From Pseudomonadota bacterium (GTDB lineage Bacteria > Pseudomonadota > Gammaproteobacteria > Steroidobacterales > Steroidobacteraceae), in contig QGVD01000066.1 of assembly GCA_003242685.1 (NCBI GenBank), positions 1-23,594 on the forward strand: 23,594 nt of DNA. Reading direction: 5' to 3'. The position numbers were made by a program, and so were the translations under genes. Positions 14,357 through 21,107 of the stretch are shown piece by piece. The stretch's first letter is position 1; each line of letters begins with the position of its first letter. The notes under the pieces are model-generated. The model did no database searches and was not told the origin of the DNA. It worked only from the letters and a program-made list of their open reading frames with translations.

Positions 14357-15664
14357 TCAGGGACGGACCTGTCCCGAGCCGCGGACTACGTACTTGTAGC
14401 TCGTGAGCTGCTCGAGACCGACCGGACCGCGGGCATGGAACCGATCGGTCGAGATGCCGATCTCGGCGCCCATGCCGAACTCCCCGCCGTCCGCGAACTG
14501 GGTCGAGGCGTTGTGGAGCACGATGGCGCTGTCGACCCGCTGCAGGAAGCGCTCGGCCGTCGCCTCGTTGTCGGTGACGATCGACTCCGTGTGCGCGGAA
14601 CCATAGCGGGCGATGTGCTCGATGGCGCCGTCGACGCCGTCCACGACGCGCGCCGAGATGATCGAGTCGAGGTACTCCGTGTACCAGTCGTCCTCGGTCG
14701 CAGGACGCACCCGCGGATCCACCTTCTGCACGGTCTCGTCTCCGCGCACCTCGCAGCCAGCGTCGAGGAGCGCGCGCACGATCGGACCGAGATGCGTGTC
14801 GGCACAGGCGCGGTCGACGAGCAGCGTCTCGGCCGCACCGCAGATACCCGTCCGCCGCAGCTTCGCGTTGAGCACGATCTCCTTCGCCATGCGGACGTCG
14901 GCATCGCGATCGACGTACACGTGGCAGTTGCCCTCGAGATGCCCGATGACCGGAACGCGCGCCTCGCGCTGCACGCGCTCCACGAGACTCTTGCCGCCGC
15001 GCGGCACGAGCACGTCGAGGTAATCGGTCATGCCGGCGAGCATGTAGCCGACCGCCGCGCGGTCCGTCGTGGGAACGAGCTGGATGCACGCTTCCGGCAG
15101 TCCGGCGCTGCGCAGCCCTTCCACCAGGCAGGCGTGGATCGCGCGGCTCGAGTGCTGACTCTCCGAGCCGCCGCGCAGGATGACGGCATTGCCCGACTTG
15201 AGGCACAGCGCGCCCGCGTCGGCGGTCACGTTCGGCCGGCTCTCGTAGATGATGCCGATCACGCCGAGCGGCACCCGCACGCGCTGGATCCTGAGGCCGT
15301 TCGGGCGCTCCCATTCGGCGATCACGGTGCCGATCGGATCGGGCAGCGCGATGATGTCCTCGATGCCGCGCGCCATCGCCTCGATGCGCTTGTCGTCGAG
15401 CAGCAGGCGATCGAGCATGGCGCTCGAGAGACCTTTCGCGCGCGCCGCCTCCATGTCCTCGGCATTCGCCGCGAGGATCTCCTCGCGCCGGGCGCGGATG
15501 GCGTCCGCCGCCGCGCGCAGGGCGGCGTTCTTCTGCTCCGTCGTGGCGAGCGCGAGGACGGCGGCCGCATCGACCGCAGCCTTGCCGAGGCTCTCCATGA
15601 GCGCGCCGATGCTCGAGGAGCCTTCGGTCTGCGCCGTCTGCAGCTCCGTTCCGGTTGCGCTCAT
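14357..15664 (-). CDS. proA: Gamma-glutamyl phosphate reductase (ProA)
   Basis: ProA reduces gamma-glutamyl phosphate with NADPH to glutamate 5-semialdehyde, the second step of proline synthesis. The 435-aa protein shows the aldehyde-dehydrogenase-type blocks PLGVIGIIYESRPNVT (132-147), LKSGNAVILRGGSES (155-169), LVPRGGKSL (219-227), VIGHLEGNCHVYVD (239-252) and the catalytic C275 in RRTGICGAAETLLVD. It ends with FGMGAEIGIST and GLEQLTSYKYVVRG. Its ATG (15664-15662) overlaps the proB TGA in an ATGA, so the two genes are translationally coupled. An extra ~15 N-terminal residues (TGTELQTAQTEGSSS) precede the usual start of similarity; this is minor. Confidence 0.97.
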   Translation of the reverse strand: MSATGTELQTAQTEGSSSIGALMESLGKAAVDAAAVLALATTEQKNAALRAAADAIRARREEILAANAEDMEAARAKGLSSAMLDRLLLDDKRIEAMARGIEDIIALPDPIGTVIAEWERPNGLRIQRVRVPLGVIGIIYESRPNVTADAGALCLKSGNAVILRGGSESQHSSRAIHACLVEGLRSAGLPEACIQLVPTTDRAAVGYMLAGMTDYLDVLVPRGGKSLVERVQREARVPVIGHLEGNCHVYVDRDADVRMAKEIVLNAKLRRTGICGAAETLLVDRACADTHLGPIVRALLDAGCEVRGDETVQKVDPRVRPATEDDWYTEYLDSIISARVVDGVDGAIEHIARYGSAHTESIVTDNEATAERFLQRVDSAIVLHNASTQFADGGEFGMGAEIGISTDRFHARGPVGLEQLTSYKYVVRGSGQVRP

Positions 15665-16848
15665 CTCACGGCCTCCGCGGTCTCGGGAGCGGCGGCAGCG
15701 AGCACGTCGGGTCTCAGCACGACCATATCGTCGCGATGAATCATCTCGTCACGTCCACGGAATCCCAGAATGCTTTCGATCTCGGAAGTGCGGCGGCCCA
15801 TGATCCGCGCCGCATCCGTATCCGAGTAGGCGATGATGCCGCGCGCGACCTCGGTGCCGTCGGGCGCGAGCACGCTCACCGTGTCGCCTCGCTCGAAGCG
15901 GCCGCGCGCGCCGATCACGCCTGCCGGAAGGAGGCTCCGTCCTTCGCGCAGCGCGCGCAGCGCGCCCGCATCGATCTGCACCGCGCCGGCAGGCCGCAGC
16001 GTACCCGCGATCCACTGCTTGCGGGCGGCGACGGGCGTCGCGCTCGGCACGAACCACGTGCAGCGCGCACCTTCCTCGATGCGCCGCAGAGGATGCCGAT
16101 GATGTCCCGCGGCGATGCACATGTGACAGCCGGCGGCGACGGCGATCTTCGCGGCGAGGATCTTGGTCGCCATGCCGCCGGAGCCGACCTCGGACTGCGA
16201 GCGCCCGGCCATGGCCTCGATCTCGGGCGTGATCTGCAGCACGCGCTCGATGAACTGCGCGTTCGCATCGCGGTTCGGATCGGCGGTGAAGAGGCCTTCG
16301 ACGTCCGACAGGAGCACGAGGCAGTCCGCGCTCGTCATCTGCGCGACGCGTGCCGCCAGGCGATCGTTGTCGCCGTAGCGGATCTCCGCGGTGGCGACCG
16401 TGTCGTTCTCGTTGATGACCGGCAGCGCACCGAGAGAGAGCAGGGATTCGAGCGTCGCGCGCGCGTTGAGATAGCGCCGCCGCTGCTCGCTGTCCTCCAG
16501 CGTGAGGAGGATCTGCGCGACGGTGATGTCGTGATGCTCCAGCAGCTCCTTGTAGGCATGCGCGAGCCGGATCTGACCGACGGCCGCCGCGGCCTGACTC
16601 TCTTCGAGCCGCAGAGGACCGCGCGGCAGACGGAGCTGCCGCCGCCCCAGCGCGATCGCGCCCGAGGAGACGAGGATCACCTGCTGACCGCGCTTGCGCA
16701 GCCGCACGAGGTCCTCGATCAGCGTCTCGAGCCAGCTCCGGTTCAGCCGGCCGCTCTCCTGGTCGACGAGCAGCGCGGAGCCGACCTTGACGACGACGCG
16801 TCGTGCCTTATCGAGCGGCGAGCTTACGGTGGAGCGCCTGGGTGACAT
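15661..16848 (-). CDS. proB: Glutamate 5-kinase (ProB) with PUA domain
   Basis: ProB phosphorylates the gamma-carboxyl of glutamate with ATP; this is the first, normally proline-inhibited, step of proline synthesis. The amino-acid kinase domain (about 15-265) shows VVVKVGSALLVD (18-29, K21), ILVSSGAIALGRRQL (about 58-72), INENDTVAT (about 144-152), YGDNDRLAARVA and GSGGMATKI. A PUA domain follows at about 285-380 (VQIDAGALRALREG to MVVLRPDV). Length is 395 aa against about 367 in E. coli. The operon order is proB-proA with a 4-base overlap. The ATG at 16848 is the only good start before the first conserved strand, and it lies very close to a -10-like TATAGT, so the mRNA leader may be very short or absent. 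Confidence 0.97.
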   Translation of the reverse strand: MSPRRSTVSSPLDKARRVVVKVGSALLVDQESGRLNRSWLETLIEDLVRLRKRGQQVILVSSGAIALGRRQLRLPRGPLRLEESQAAAAVGQIRLAHAYKELLEHHDITVAQILLTLEDSEQRRRYLNARATLESLLSLGALPVINENDTVATAEIRYGDNDRLAARVAQMTSADCLVLLSDVEGLFTADPNRDANAQFIERVLQITPEIEAMAGRSQSEVGSGGMATKILAAKIAVAAGCHMCIAAGHHRHPLRRIEEGARCTWFVPSATPVAARKQWIAGTLRPAGAVQIDAGALRALREGRSLLPAGVIGARGRFERGDTVSVLAPDGTEVARGIIAYSDTDAARIMGRRTSEIESILGFRGRDEMIHRDDMVVLRPDVLAAAAPETAEAVR

Positions 16849-16858
16849 AGGTCGGAAA

Positions 16859-16864
16859 ACTATA
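16859..16864 (-). promoter_or_regulatory. Possible -10 element for proBA
   Basis: On the minus strand TATAGT ends 10 bases before the proB ATG. A start of transcription 6-8 bases downstream would leave a leader of only about 2-4 bases. No convincing -35 hexamer is seen 16-18 bases upstream. Confidence 0.35.
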
Positions 16865-16947
16865 CGGGATGGGCGCGTGTGCTGCGACTTCGCTGCTCGG
16901 CTGAGCGGCCCGGAACACGCTCGCGGTGCCGGGATGCACGGGTCTCG

Positions 16948-16977
16948 TTGCTTGGCACGCGGACGCGCCCTTAAACT
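16948..16977 (+). promoter_or_regulatory. Possible sigma-70 promoter of the acidic-protein gene
   Basis: TTGCTT (16948-16953) and TTAAAC/TAAACT (16971-16977) are 17-18 bases apart, with the GTG start about 35 bases downstream. This is a plausible housekeeping promoter in the divergent region between proB and the acidic-protein gene. Confidence 0.4.
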
Positions 16978-17012
16978 CGCGCGGCAAACCCGATCCTTCG
17001 AGGAACCCCACG

Positions 17013-17327
17013 GTGAGCAGAGATTACGAACCCACGCCCGGCCAGTGGTACCAGAACCTGGAAGAAGAAGAGACGTTCCGAGTGCTGTCGGTCGATGAGG
17101 ATTCGGAGCTCATCCAGATCGAGTATCTCGACGGGGACATCGAGGAGATCGACCTCGAGACCTGGCACGAGATGGATCTCGAGCTGACCGAGGAGCCGGA
17201 AGGCTGGTCCGAGGCCGACGAGGACGAGGACGAAGACGATTTCGACGAGGACTGGGACGAGGACGAAGACGAGGACGACGACTGGGACGAGGACGACGAC
17301 TACGACGACGATCGGGACGACTACTGA
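17013..17327 (+). CDS. Small protein with extreme acidic tail (DUF6763-like), 104 aa
   Basis: The start is GTG at 17013, set by AGGA at 17001-17004 with an 8-base gap; the upstream in-frame ATG at 16926 would add unrelated sequence. Residues 1-62 form a compact domain: EPTPGQWYQNLEEEETFRVL, then VDEDSELIQIEYLDGDIEEI, then DLETWHEMDLE. This resembles the small proteobacterial family I know as DUF6763 (from memory; function unknown). From residue 67 to 104 nearly every residue is Asp or Glu, interrupted only by aromatic residues (F77, W81, W91, Y97, Y104) and R101. The tail DNA is a low-complexity run of GAC/GAG/GAA codons. The net charge would be strongly negative. It stands alone, divergent from proB. 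Confidence 0.75.
   Translation: MSRDYEPTPGQWYQNLEEEETFRVLSVDEDSELIQIEYLDGDIEEIDLETWHEMDLELTEEPEGWSEADEDEDEDDFDEDWDEDEDEDDDWDEDDDYDDDRDDY
17217..17324 (+). repeat. Low-complexity GAN codon tract encoding the acidic tail
   Basis: Bases 17217-17324 consist almost wholly of GAC, GAG and GAA triplets broken by TGG, TTC and TAC. GAC and GAG alternate irregularly, so there is no exact long tandem unit, but replication slippage could change the tract length between strains. Confidence 0.6.
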
Positions 17328-17344
17328 TCCGTGCGTGCGCGTCC

Positions 17345-17740
17345 TCACCCGCGGCGTTTTCTGAGCTTCCTCACCAGGTCCAGCATCTCGAGCGGCTCCA
17401 CGGGCTTGAGCAGGTGCCCGTCGAATCCGGCGGCGAGCGCCTGCTCGACGTCGCGCGGCTGTCCCCAGCCGGTCAGCGCGATGAGCACCATGTTCTTGCC
17501 CCAATCCTGCTCACGGATGCGCCGCGCCGCGTCGTATCCGTTGAGCGTGGGCATGGTGATGTCCATGAGGATGACGTCGGGTCTGAACTCGGCTGCGACC
17601 CGCACCGCCTCGAGTCCGTCGAGTGCCGTGCGCGTCTCCGCGCCGTAGAGCTCGCAGACCATGGCGAGGCTCGCTGCCGCATCCTGAACGTCGTCGACGA
17701 CGAGGACCCGTCCCTGCAGCTCGGGTTCCTCTGAGCTCAA
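17345..17740 (-). CDS. Single-domain response regulator (CheY-like), 131 aa
   Basis: A stand-alone receiver domain. All conserved residues are present: D16/D17 (VLVVDD), phospho-acceptor D60 (VILMDITMPTLNG), T90 (LIALTGWG) and K112 (LLKPVE). There is no output domain. The start is decided by the ribosome-binding site: GGAGGAG lies 7 bases before a TTG at 17740, giving MSSEEPELQGRVLVVDD. A GTG one codon earlier is too close to that site, and an ATG at 17791 lacks one. It would take phosphate from a histidine kinase or an HPt domain; whether the broken hybrid kinase of this window is a partner is unknown. It is a tandem paralogue of the gene at 17919-18308, sharing LYGAETRTA and the EFRPD/DFRPD region. 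Confidence 0.85.
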   Translation of the reverse strand: MSSEEPELQGRVLVVDDVQDAAASLAMVCELYGAETRTALDGLEAVRVAAEFRPDVILMDITMPTLNGYDAARRIREQDWGKNMVLIALTGWGQPRDVEQALAAGFDGHLLKPVEPLEMLDLVRKLRKRRG

Positions 17741-17918
17741 TTCCACACTCCTCCCGATCGGCACCCGCTGCACGCCTCGAAAGGTGCGCATACGGCAAGC
17801 CTGTGCCTGGACGGGTGATATAGCACTGCAGCACGACGGCTGTCTGTCCGCCAGCTGACATAAGCTCCGGCGCGGCCTGCACCGGCCCATGCCGGGGATG
17901 TACGGGTACCGGCGCGGC

Positions 17919-18308
17919 TCAGCCCCGCGCCCGCAGCTCGTCGAGCAGGCTCGCCAGAGCGTCCGCCTCGACGGGTTTGAAGAGCCGTGCGTCGAAGCCC
18001 GCTGCAGCGGGCGAGGTGGCGTCGCGCTGTCCCTTCCATTCCGAGACGGCGATGAGAAGGGCATCCTGGAGTGCGGACCGGATCCGCCGCGCCGCTTTGC
18101 AGGCTTCCGCGTTCAACGCGGAGACGTCGACCAGTACGGCGTCGGGTCGAAAGTCCGCGGCGACGCGCGCCGCTTCGGCCGCACTCGCGGCCGTGCGCGT
18201 TTCTGCACCGTAGAGCTGACAGAGAACCGACAGTGCGGCGTCCGCCCTTGTGTTGTCCTCGACCACGAGAATCCGGCCCGACAGGCCGTTTCGACCCTTG
18301 CGCGACAC
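17919..18308 (-). CDS. Divergent single-domain receiver protein, 129 aa
   Basis: Paralogue of the neighbouring CheY-like protein, same strand. The likely start is the GTG at 18308, just after a GGGGGGA run that is rather close for a Shine-Dalgarno sequence. The receiver fold is clear: ILVVEDN (E17/D18), D61 in AVLVDV, S89 in place of the usual Thr, K111 in LFKPVE. The segment after the phospho-Asp, normally MPxxxG, has become SALNAEA and so lacks the conserved Pro and Gly. This may change or weaken phosphorylation-driven switching. The QLYGAETRTA and VAADFRPD segments closely match the sister protein, showing tandem duplication. The gene lies head-to-head with a Crp/Fnr regulator across a 162-base gap. 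Confidence 0.75.
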   Translation of the reverse strand: MSRKGRNGLSGRILVVEDNTRADAALSVLCQLYGAETRTAASAAEAARVAADFRPDAVLVDVSALNAEACKAARRIRSALQDALLIAVSEWKGQRDATSPAAAGFDARLFKPVEADALASLLDELRARG

Positions 18309-18470
18309 AATCCCCCCGTTTCGACCGGTCCGCGCGGTGCGAACGCGCGCCGGGTGCAAGCGACCGCCAGTTGTATAGCATTCGCGATGCGGCCCGTCTC
18401 CCCGGAAGCGGATCCGTCCGTCCGGGCGTGCCGCTTGCTCAACTCTGTCGGGGCTCGGCACGATCTGCAA
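18309..18470. promoter_or_regulatory. Divergent intergenic region between receiver gene and Crp/Fnr gene
   Basis: This 162-base gap must hold the promoters of both divergent genes. TATAGC-like sequence at 18374-18379 could be a -10 for the rightward gene if transcription starts near 18387. I see no clear Crp-type half-site pair (TGTGA-N6-TCACA). Confidence 0.35.
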
Positions 18471-19250
18471 ATGGACAAGGCCAGGCTGCGCGCTTCCGCC
18501 ACACGAACGGAATCGAGCGGTAACTGGTTGCTCGACGCGATGCTGCGCGAGGACCGGACGCTGTACGGGGCGCTCGAGCCGGTGGTGCACGCAACGGGCG
18601 ATGCGCTCTACCGGCAGGACGACTCGCTGACGCACGTCTACTTTCCCGTCACGGGCGCCCTCTCGCTCGTCGTCCACATGCGCAACGGCAAGGCGGCCGA
18701 GGTCGCCACGGTGGGCAACGAGGGATTCGTCGGCCTGCACGCCTTCTTCGGGAGCGGGATCGTGCCGCACTCGGTGCTCCAGCAGGCGCCGGGTACTTCA
18801 CTGCGGCTCACGGTGCGCCGTTTCGCCGACGCCGTACGGCGCCACGCGGGAGTGCAGCGCCTGATCGACTGCTACGCGGCCTACATGCTGCGCTTCGCCG
18901 AGCAGTCCGCCGCGTGCGCGACTCTTCATCCGATGCTGGCGCGCGCCTGCCGCTACCTACTCGTCGCTCACGACCGGGCGGGCGGCCGCGAGTTCTTCCT
19001 CACCCACGCCATGCTCTCGGAGATGCTGGGCGTGCGCCGGCCGTCGGTGAGCGAGGTGGCCGCGCGTCTCGCGCGGGTCGGCCTGATCGAGTACAGCCGC
19101 GGCATCGTGTCGGTGAAGGACCGCCGCAAGCTCGAGGCGGCGACCTGCGAGTGCTACCACGCGATGCAGTCCTTCTACCAGCGAATGCTCGGCAGAATCA
19201 CGGGAGCCGGCTGCGGCGGTCCGGTCCGGAACCGCGGCGCAAGCCCTTGA
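18471..19250 (+). CDS. Crp/Fnr-family transcriptional regulator
   Basis: Cyclic-nucleotide-binding-like sensor domain (about residues 18-150) followed by a winged-helix DNA-binding domain. Typical blocks are THVYFPVTGALSLVVHMRNG, AEVATVGNEGFVGL and, in the helix-turn-helix, LTHAMLSEMLGVRRPSVSEV. It ends with the family's CECYHAMQSFYQRML. This HVYFP/VGNEG subgroup generally lacks the residues that bind cAMP, and I see no FNR-type N-terminal cysteine cluster, so the ligand is unknown. The ATG at 18471 (MDKARLR) gives 259 aa; an earlier in-frame ATG at 18387 would add 28 unlike residues. Neither has a clear ribosome-binding site. It may control the divergent receiver genes. The C-terminal ~15 residues after RML are probably disordered. 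Confidence 0.88.
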   Translation: MDKARLRASATRTESSGNWLLDAMLREDRTLYGALEPVVHATGDALYRQDDSLTHVYFPVTGALSLVVHMRNGKAAEVATVGNEGFVGLHAFFGSGIVPHSVLQQAPGTSLRLTVRRFADAVRRHAGVQRLIDCYAAYMLRFAEQSAACATLHPMLARACRYLLVAHDRAGGREFFLTHAMLSEMLGVRRPSVSEVAARLARVGLIEYSRGIVSVKDRRKLEAATCECYHAMQSFYQRMLGRITGAGCGGPVRNRGASP

Positions 19251-19274
19251 AAGGCGAGAGCCTGGCCTTACAGT
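19246..19274 (+). promoter_or_regulatory. Possible heat-shock (sigma-32-like) promoter for htpX
   Basis: CCCTTGAAA (19244-19252) matches the sigma-32 -35 core CTTGAAA and overlaps the stop codon of the preceding gene. About 13 bases downstream is CCTTACAG, a weak match to CCCCAT; the same stretch also reads TTGAAA-N16-TACAGT as a sigma-70 promoter. htpX is a heat-shock gene in E. coli, which makes the sigma-32 reading reasonable. Confidence 0.4.
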
Positions 19275-19389
19275 GGCAGCTATGCCGCAGGCCCGGTAGA
19301 GTGCGGCCGAAACCCCGCACCGCGCGCCCTGTCGAAGGCGGTGCCGGGTACGGCAAACGGTGTCATCGAGTGGAGTTCGAAGCCCGACA

Positions 19390-20271
19390 ATGAAGCGCGT
19401 TGTTCTGTTCCTCGCTACCAACCTGGCGATCATCGTCGTCCTGTCGGTCGTCGCCCGACTGTTGGGGCTGGATGCGTACCTCGAGGCGCAGGGTGGGAGC
19501 CTGACCGGCCTGCTCGTCTTCGCCGCCTTCTTCGGCTTCTCCGGCTCGCTGATCTCGCTCGCCATGTCGAAGTGGATGGCCAAGCGCGCCATGGGCGTGC
19601 GGGTCATCGAGCAGCCGACGAACGCCACCGAGCAGTGGCTCGTCGAAACCGTGCGCCGTCAGGCGCAGGCGGCGGGCATCGGCATGCCCGAGGTCGGCAT
19701 CTTCGACTCTCCGGAACCCAATGCCTTCGCGACGGGCGCACGCCGTGACAATGCCCTGGTCGCGGTGAGCACTGGCCTCCTCCGCCGCATGAACGAGAAG
19801 GAAGTCGAGGCGGTGCTGGGCCACGAGGTGAGCCACATCGCGAACGGCGACATGGTGACTCTCACGCTGATCCAGGGCGTCGTGAACACCTTCGTGATCT
19901 TCTTCGCCCGGATCATCGGCACCGTCGTCGACCGCGCCATATTCCGCTCGGAGGACGGACGCGGCCCCGGCTACTTCATCGCCGTGATCTTCGCCGAGAT
20001 CGTCCTCGGCATCCTCGCCAGCATCATCGTGCTGTGGTTCTCGCGGCAGCGTGAGTTCCGCGCCGACCGCGGCGGTGCGCGCCTGGCGGGTCGCGAGAAC
20101 ATGATCAGCGCGCTCGAGCGGCTGCGTGCCACGCACCAGCCGCTGCCGCAGCAGTTCGCCGCGTTCGGCATCGCCTCGGGCAGCGTCGCCGGCGGTCTGC
20201 GGCGCCTCTTCATGAGCCATCCGCCGCTCGAGGAGCGTATCGCCGCGCTGCGCACTGCGCCGATGCTCTGA
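19390..20271 (+). CDS. htpX: Protease HtpX (M48 family, inner membrane)
   Basis: HtpX is a zinc metalloprotease of the inner membrane that removes damaged membrane proteins, working alongside FtsH. The 293-aa protein has two N-terminal membrane segments (about 4-24 and 38-58), the zinc site HEVSH (H145, E146, H149), third ligand E222 in QREFRADRGGARLAG, and two further hydrophobic segments (about 156-180 and 195-216). The conserved block PEPNAFATGARRDNALVAVS (108-127) and the C-terminal MSHPPLEERIAAL are also present. The ATG at 19390 is chosen because it begins the first membrane helix directly. It is followed 23 bases later by the ion-channel gene, with which it may share a transcript. Confidence 0.96.
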   Translation: MKRVVLFLATNLAIIVVLSVVARLLGLDAYLEAQGGSLTGLLVFAAFFGFSGSLISLAMSKWMAKRAMGVRVIEQPTNATEQWLVETVRRQAQAAGIGMPEVGIFDSPEPNAFATGARRDNALVAVSTGLLRRMNEKEVEAVLGHEVSHIANGDMVTLTLIQGVVNTFVIFFARIIGTVVDRAIFRSEDGRGPGYFIAVIFAEIVLGILASIIVLWFSRQREFRADRGGARLAGRENMISALERLRATHQPLPQQFAAFGIASGSVAGGLRRLFMSHPPLEERIAALRTAPML

Positions 20272-20294
20272 AGCACGGACGCGAGCCTGCCTCC

Positions 20295-21107
20295 ATGACC
20301 ATGCAGATCGCCGCGGACCGGCCAGCCGGTCCGCGGCAACGCATTGCCGATTTCATCGAATCACCGCGCATCCAGCGGCTGATCATCACACTCATCCTGC
20401 TGAACGCCCTCCTGCTCGGGCTCGAGACCTTCCCGTCGGTGATGGCGCGCGCAGGTGCGTGGCTCGATCACGCCGACCAGGTGCTGCTCACGGTGTTCGT
20501 CCTGGAGCTGCTGCTCAAGCTCGTCGGTCAGGGCTGGCGGTTCTTCAGGAACGGATGGAACGTGTTCGACGCGATCGTGGTCGGCATCGCACTGCTGCCG
20601 TCCTCGGGAGCGTTCTCGGTGCTGCGCGCGCTGCGGGTGCTGCGCGTGCTGCGCCTCGTCTCGGCGGTGCCGCGCATGCGCTTCGTGGTCGAGTCGCTCG
20701 TGCGCTCCCTGCCGGGGCTCGGCTCGATCGGGTGCCTGCTGCTCCTGTTCTTCTACGTTTACGCCGTGATGGCGACGAAGCTGTACGGCGAGCGCTTCCC
20801 CGAGTGGTTCGGCGATCTGTGGAGCTCGATGTTCTCGCTGTTCCAGATCATGACGCTCGAGGGCTGGGCGGAGATCGCGCGCGAGGTCATGGCCGTGTCC
20901 CCGTGGGCATGGCTGTTCTTCCTGGTGTTCATCCTGATCGGTACGTTCACCGTCCTGAACCTGTTCATCGCGGTGATCGTGAACGCCATGCAGGAGCCCC
21001 ATACACCGGTCGAGCACAAAGCGGTAGCCTCGGCGGATGACGTGGCCGCCCTGCGCGAGGAAATCGCCGCGCTGCGGCGCACTCTGGAACGCGATGGAAG
21101 GACATGA
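20295..21107 (+). CDS. Bacterial voltage-gated cation channel (NaChBac family) with TLEGWAE filter
   Basis: A single-repeat, six-helix channel that would assemble as a tetramer in the inner membrane, 270 aa. S1 is about 28-46, S2 62-79 (LELLLKL), S3 88-101, S4 106-124 with gating charges R111, R114, R117 and R120 at every third place, S5 138-160, pore helix 172-185, filter T187-LEGWAE-E193, and S6 205-231 (TVLNLFIAVIVNAMQ, with the NLF hinge). The C-terminal helix (248-268, ADDVAALREEIAALRRTLE) is a tetramerising coiled coil. Sodium-type relatives have TLESW. Glycine at the fourth filter position with an acidic residue three further on is the pattern of CavMr, a native calcium-selective channel. 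I infer possible calcium selectivity; voltage gating is strongly supported. Its TGA overlaps the next ATG. Confidence 0.93.
   Translation: MTMQIAADRPAGPRQRIADFIESPRIQRLIITLILLNALLLGLETFPSVMARAGAWLDHADQVLLTVFVLELLLKLVGQGWRFFRNGWNVFDAIVVGIALLPSSGAFSVLRALRVLRVLRLVSAVPRMRFVVESLVRSLPGLGSIGCLLLLFFYVYAVMATKLYGERFPEWFGDLWSSMFSLFQIMTLEGWAEIAREVMAVSPWAWLFFLVFILIGTFTVLNLFIAVIVNAMQEPHTPVEHKAVASADDVAALREEIAALRRTLERDGRT

Noticed and set aside
17217..17324. A tandem repeat or CRISPR-like array in the acidic tract
   Set aside because: The repetition comes from GAC/GAG/GAA codons encoding an acidic tail; there are no direct repeats separated by spacers. I found no CRISPR array anywhere in the window.
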